A DNA stretch of 64,000 bases from Homarus americanus. Its lineage: Eukaryota; Arthropoda; Malacostraca; Decapoda; Nephropidae. Below are positions 58,086-64,000 of the stretch, piece by piece (position 1 is the first letter of the stretch; the number at the start of each line of letters is the position of its first letter). Made by a program: the position numbers and the translations under genes. The stretch covers positions 241,001 to 305,000 of the forward strand of contig NW_024751891.1 in the NCBI RefSeq assembly GCF_018991925.1, read 5' to 3'. Below the pieces are notes generated by a model. The model saw nothing but the letters and a program-made list of their open reading frames with translations. It had not been told where the DNA came from and searched no databases.

Positions 58086-58899
58086 CACAGCCAATTATGT
58101 TAAGAAGACAGATAGCTATTCCACCCAACTCCTATACGACATTCACTCTTAACTCTTAACTCTTTACTCTTTAAACTTTACTCTTTACCGAGCTTGGAAT
58201 CTTTTTTTTCCTATTTTATGTTTTTTTCCATTTCTTTCACATTCCCTTCGGTCTATTTCCTTTTCTCTTCTTTAAACTTCTTAAATCTTGTCTCTACTCA
58301 GTTTAATTTTCATTTTTTGTTATATTCTCTTTATTATTGCTTTATTTTTTGTATTTATTATTTTATTTTCGTTTACTCTTCTTCTAACTGTTTCTCTTAT
58401 TCTCTCATCTTTTCCTTCTTCTTTTTATATTATCTCATCCCTTTCTCTCCTCTTCAAATTTCTTATTATCATTCTCTTTATCATCTAATCCTCTCCTCTT
58501 TCATACTCCCTCATTCGTCTTCTAATTATTAATTTTTTTCCTTTTCAACTCTTCCTTCATCATACACCCCACTTCTTCTCTTTCTTCCTTCATCATACAC
58601 CCCAATTCCTCTTCCTCTTCATCTATTTTTCCTTACTTACATTATAGGCGTATGAATCATGGCAGGGGAAATATCGGTGATGAATGGGTTAACTGGCAAC
58701 TGTATGTTCTGACAGCTGGGGAGGGGAGACTCTTCTATTCTGGTGTGGGTGTCCTCCCCTCATGACCAGTTCCTCACTTAAGTGAAGAACTGTGTTACCC
58801 TCTTATTTCCCGCCTCAATAGCTCCTGTTTACGGCGAAAAATAAGAAGGGATTTTGTGTTAAATTTTGTGTTAATTTTATGTGTATTTAATACGACGAT

Positions 58900-58902
<3 letters not shown>
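58086..58902. other. Pyrimidine-rich DNA then unique spacer
   Basis: 58190-58640 is CT/TTC-rich, with TTCATCATACACCCCA repeated (58556 and 58589). 58641-58902 is unique. No gene is recognised. Confidence 0.5.
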
Positions 58903-58937
<35 letters not shown>

Positions 58938-59393
58938 TTATTGTAGTTTTGAGATTATGATATACAATATACAGTATGCAGTATATACAATATGAAAACT
59001 TAGTCACCCTCATATATTTATTTGATGCACAATATGTAAAAATAATAATGGTTGCCCCTCGAGGATGGCCGGCCCAAGGGCCACCTAGGCGTGAATTTGT
59101 TTAAGGTGTAGAAGCTGTCGCCAACACAACAACCACACCCTGAGTTCACGAGTTGCATGACCCAGTGTCAAGGAATAGTCCGAGATGATCGGACAACTCG
59201 CCAACTGCATTGGCTAACCATTACCCCGGAATATGATCCGCCAATCGATTAACACCAGATTCCCAATTATTGCTGGGTAGAGAGAGGCAAATGGCATAAA
59301 GAAACATGCCCATAATTTCACCCTGCCCGGGAATCGAACCCGGGTCTTCTCCCTTGCTAGGCGAGTATGCTGACCTTTACACCACAGGTCGAC
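58903..59393 (-). mobile_element. Second tRNA-derived SINE with (TTA)n tail
   Basis: On the minus strand the element starts with a tRNA-like head (59393-59320), continues through a body of about 380 bp containing TTAGCCAATGCAGTTGGCGA and CTAGGTGGCCCTTGGGCCGG, and ends CTACAATAAATTATTATTAT. The terminal AATAAA plus trinucleotide tail is a LINE-type 3' end. It shares no body sequence with the 57.2-kb SINE, so it is a separate family. Confidence 0.7.
59320..59393 (-). tRNA. tRNA-like head of SINE (degenerate, not a functional tRNA)
   Basis: The T arm is perfect (CCGGG-TTCGATT-CCCGG) and gives a consensus box B, GGTTCGATTCC. Box A is close (TGGTGTAAAGGTCAGC). The anticodon arm folds CTCGC-CTAGCAA-GGGAG with one mismatch, and its loop would present AGC (alanine). 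The acceptor stem fails to pair (GTCGACC against GCAGGGT) and the D stem has a mismatch, so this is a SINE promoter, not a working tRNA. Its 5' edge abuts an (AC)n run at 59392-59404. Confidence 0.65.
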
Positions 59394-59404
59394 ACACACA
59401 CACA

Positions 59405-60055
59405 TAGTTGTATAATGATTTACAGTACATATGATGTATTTATATAACCCCAAACGTCCACGAGCCACCATTCAATATGGTTGACAGACAGACAGAATGA
59501 CAGACAAACAAATACACTTAACAAGAACAAACACAGAGTGAGAGACAAACCATAAAACTTGCTAAATGATGAGAGAAAAAATAAGTTTCCTTTCACATTA
59601 AAACTAATCAGAATTACACTTGCTGGCACCGTCCGTCTCATTGTTTACCATGACGTCACTCTCGTCATCAGCTGTCCCAGGTAAACAAATCTCTGAACTA
59701 GACCAACAAACACTCGAGGCTCCAAATTGTTTACTTGTACCCAATGACCGAGTTCTTAAGAATACCTAATGCTATTATTTTTCCCCCCGTTTGTAAATGG
59801 GAATACAACGTCGTAACTAATTATGATAGAGTCTTGGTACAATTTGGGTGTCCTTTTAAGTGTCGTGGCTCCAGTGAGATACTTTCTGAAATCACAAGTT
59901 AAGGTTATATGTACGAGCATCTGGTATCCCTATTTTTTGTCATATCTTAAGGTAGTGTGTTAGATACATTCTCACATATACAGTTACGGTAGAAAGATCG
60001 ATGTGAGAATTTTAACGAATCGGGTCTAAAAATTGCTTTACTGTAAACGAGTATA
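59405..60055. other. Noncoding DNA with decayed TGTCGTAG-type repeats
   Basis: 59795-60010 contains CAACGTCGTAACTAATTATG, TTTTAAGTGTCGTGGCTCCA and GTTAGATACATTCTCACATA, matching the decayed family at 5, 46 and 56.8 kb. No gene is seen. Confidence 0.45.

Positions 60056-60093
<38 letters not shown>
60056..60093. repeat. (TCTG)n microsatellite
   Basis: Nine to ten TCTG units. Confidence 0.93.
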
Positions 60094-60094
<1 letters not shown>

Positions 60095-60307
60095 TTCTTG
60101 TGAAGCAAAGATAATAGATAAAGAGAGTGGGAGAAAGAGGAAGAGAGAGAGATATTCACTATCAATCACTAACAGCTATAAAGTATGTGAGGTGTTTGTG
60201 ATAAAGCAAAAAGACCTGGAAAGTATGATCGTGTGAGCAAGATTTTATTAAGGTATAAAAGATGACTGAGTGAGCTTATCCTCTTATATCCTTCCTATGT
60301 ACGTCTG

Positions 60308-60308
60308 T

Positions 60309-60349
<41 letters not shown>

Positions 60350-60378
60350 GCGTGCGTGCTGTGCGTGCGTGCGTGTGT
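60308..60378. repeat. (TG)n/(TGCG)n microsatellite
   Basis: TG repeats pass into GTGCGTGCGT sequence, an alternating purine-pyrimidine tract like that at 17461. Confidence 0.92.
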
Positions 60379-60560
60379 CCCCAAGCAACAGAGGGACTAC
60401 CTGCACACTGATCTGTCCTCTTTAGTAACACCTAAATTGATTTAATAAAGGGAATAAGCCAGAAGTTTTACCTGTACTGCCACACTGAGAGGAGCGACGC
60501 TTAACACCTACTGTACATACCAATAATAGGTAGAACTTAACAGCAGGGTGAGAGAGAGAG

Positions 60561-61982
<1,422 letters not shown>

Positions 61983-63813
61983 TCACCTTCGTTGGTGAGC
62001 TCTGAGGTGACTACAGAGGCCGATACGGGACCGGCAGGGTCGATCACAGATGTTGCACATGTGGGGGTCTACATCTAGTGCGGGAGGGGCGGCGGTAGCT
62101 TTTTTCCGGCATTGCAGCTTGTCTGCCTTGGTTTGCAGTCGGGCTATACTCTGCATTTCTCCTGTATGTGGCGGGAAGCAAAGATCATGTTAGCGGTGCC
62201 ACGTGGTGGTCTAAAGCCACATTGAGATTCTGGGAGAAAGTTTTCCGCCTAAGGAAAAAGTCTGAGATCCCACGGTAGTTACCACAGTCTGACCAGTCAC
62301 CCTTGTTCTTAAAAAATATTGACAGTGGAGGCGTCTTTAAGAGCTTGGGGATTTCCTCCATTTCCTATATATTCTCCAGGAAAGAGTAGAGACAGGTGGT
62401 AAGCAGAGGTCCTCCTGCTTTACACACCTCGGCTTGGATTCCATCAGACCCTGAGGCTTTGTTATTCTTCATCTTTTTGTTGGCAGTAGCTACCTCATCC
62501 ATGGATGGAGGATAGCTGAGGTGGGTCACCTGTGGATGCTGAGGGACTTGCTAGGTAGTCAGGATATCCACATGGGTGTTTTGGTTGAGCAGCGAATGGC
62601 TCTTTCCAGTTACCGTCGAATTAGCGGAGGGGGCCGTGCCATGAGTGATCGACCCATGAAATGTTTTAGTGGAATTGACGCATCTTGTGTTGATTTGCAA
62701 GTTTCTGCATTTCACAAGCTTTATTTTTAAATCAGTTGTTCTTTAGATTGTGAAGTTCCCGCTGGGCCGCCGCTTTCTTCTTTCGGAAGGTATCAGCTTT
62801 GGTCGGAGACTGTGGGTTTTCCTGCAAGTCATTTAAAATAGCACGTTTATTTCCGGGTCATTTTCATCAAACCAATACTGGTGTATTCTTTCGATCTGGC
62901 CGAGGGTCTTTCTACAAGTTTTTGTTCTGACAGTGCCGAGAATACCCCATTCCGCACTGGGATTTGGTTTGTTTGTTGTCGGGTTGTTTATCAGCACATG
63001 TTCGAGCTGCTCTCTGAAAGCATGTGCTACCACTGGATCCTTCAGACACTTAGTGTTAAACCTCTTCTGGAGGCTTGCTGCCTTTGCTGCTTTGAGGCGA
63101 CATGAAGTGAGAGCTTGGCCCTGACAAGCCGATGATCAGTGTTGCCACGCATGGCACGGGTGATGAGGGTATTTCGGCGATCTCTTTCTTTGACAAGGAT
63201 GTAGTCAATGAGATGCTAGTGCTTGGATAGTGGGTGTTGCCACGAACCCTTGAACTTGTCGGCCTGCCTGAACAAGGTATTAGTGATAGTGAGGTTGTGT
63301 GCAGTACACTTGCTGAGGAGTAGTAGTCCGTTGGGATTACACTTGCCTAGTCCATTTCTCCCTATAATTCCCTGTCAAATGTTAGCATCTTGCCAACTCT
63401 GGCATTGAAGTCACCTAAGAGCACAACCTTATCTTCTCTGGGGATACAGGTTAGCACTCTGTCAAGGTCGGCGTATGCACTGAAGAAGTAGGCATGACGT
63501 GACTGATTCAGTGGGACTTTGAGCGTTATGAGGCACTCGTTGATCCCAACAGACATTTCAGTTAGCCTATGCAGGATGCAAACCCAACTCCATAAATGTG
63601 GTTTCTCTCCGCAGCAGGCTTACCCTTCCAGAAGAAGGTATAGCCAGATCCCCGTTCTGTGAGTCGACCCTCGTCTGGGAGCCGGGATTCACTAATGGCT
63701 GCTATGTCAATGTTATGCCTAGCCAGCTCTTTTTCCACAAGAGTGGTACTTCTTTCAGGACGCTCATTTGTGCTAATATCCAGAAGGGTTCTGACATTCC
63801 ATGCTGCAACCAT
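61983..63813 (-). pseudogene. Non-LTR retrotransposon (EN-RT-zinc finger) with internal deletion
   Basis: Minus-strand reading from 63813: MVAAWNVRTLLD (endonuclease N terminus), AAISESRLPDEGRLTERGSG and YTFFWKGKP, then VVLLGDFNARVG (63440-63405), HLIDYILV, TDHRLV (about 63147-63128; the catalytic Asp-His motif) and the linker WFDENDPEI near 62850. The RT start follows with NKASGSDGIQAEVCKAGGP (about 62470-62415), GNYRGIS (62285-62265) and QCGFRPPRGTANMIF. The frame then jumps near 62160 straight to the C-terminal tail and a zinc finger, CNICDRPCRSRIGLCSHLRA, with stop at 61983-61985. The YADD-containing core is therefore deleted, and several frameshifts and a stop (KH*HLID) add to the damage. 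Proteins of this layout are often annotated as craniofacial development protein 2-like and belong to RTE-type LINEs; that lineage label is tentative. Confidence 0.82.
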
Positions 63814-64000
63814 AAGAGGTTGTATAGTTTCTTTCTGTTTTGATCAGCGATTATGATTGTGTTTTCGACAGCATAAGGATGACCTTACTGGGTGCGGTTG
63901 CCCAGTCAGGGTGGTTCTTTAGGCAAGGTATGTTTAGGGCACCTTTTCTAGCCGCCAGTGCATAAACAACCACCTTATCTATGCCTACCATGTGCAGAGT
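63814..64000 (-). other. Probable 5' UTR of the EN-RT element
   Basis: On the minus strand this precedes the endonuclease start. The frame is closed by a TGA shortly upstream of the chosen ATG, and the rest has no coding match, so it is probably the element's 5' leader. It runs off the window end. Confidence 0.4.

Noticed and set aside
57328..58094. Minus-strand F/S/L-rich membrane-protein-like frames
   Set aside because: The complement of an A/G-rich tract; hydrophobicity is produced by TTC/CTT/TCT codons, with no motif and overlapping alternatives.
59320..59393. Functional tRNA-Ala(AGC) gene
   Set aside because: The acceptor stem does not pair and the D stem is mismatched; its position at the head of a SINE explains it.
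59214..59471. 85-codon minus-strand frame
   Set aside because: It is the conceptual translation of the tRNA-like SINE head (WCKGQHTRLAREKTRVRFPG), not a protein.

Overview
This is eukaryotic nuclear DNA. No bacterial gene organisation, operon, ribosome-binding site or CRISPR array is visible. Three things suggest an arthropod, most likely a decapod crustacean: the extreme density of long (TG)n, (CT/GA)n, (TTA)n and (CTGT)n microsatellites; degenerate CCTAA/TTAGG (arthropod telomere type) blocks; and several lineages of non-LTR retrotransposon debris. The assignment is an inference; there is no taxonomically decisive gene.

Layout. 1-6.96 kb: degenerate minisatellites, microsatellite clusters and one SINE fragment. 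6.96-9.27 kb: a 21-bp minisatellite of about 2.3 kb. 9.56-10.94 kb: a 28-bp GATGG-type array, a long (AT)n and an unrelated 28-bp telomere-like array. 11.2-11.9 kb: a decayed 3' end of a non-LTR retrotransposon. 12-16.5 kb: (TTA)n, (AGAC)n and a GACT-rich minisatellite. 16.5-17.5 kb: a younger copy of the same retrotransposon clade, with 241 open codons. 20.4-20.9 kb: a SINE copy and a short retroposon between apparent target-site duplications. 21.2-25.3 kb: a 4-kb polypyrimidine minisatellite. 26.4-27.3 kb: a jockey-like reverse-transcriptase pseudogene. 28.1-29.2 kb: a CCA-rich minisatellite. 30.86 kb: one candidate host exon. 31.4-33.0 kb: a reverse-transcriptase pseudogene of another family. 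35-41 kb: microsatellites, a C-rich CACACGGACC array and a 40-bp higher-order repeat. 41.7-50 kb: mostly low-repeat DNA without a recognisable gene. 51.8-52.5 kb: the second young retrotransposon copy. 52.5-60 kb: highly decayed 70-190-bp tandem repeats, AGGTCA-rich DNA, a 30-bp repeat that stays open, and two SINEs. 60.56 kb: an almost pure (TG)97. 62.0-64.0 kb: an internally deleted endonuclease/RT/zinc-finger non-LTR element.

No complete host protein-coding gene can be supported. Almost all long open frames here are simple-sequence arrays that lack stop codons. The window reads as intronic or intergenic DNA dominated by tandem-repeat expansion and retroposition. The most interesting pattern is that the two youngest retrotransposon copies (16.5 and 51.8 kb) are bounded on both sides by TG-type microsatellite, which suggests insertion targeted at (TG/CA)n.
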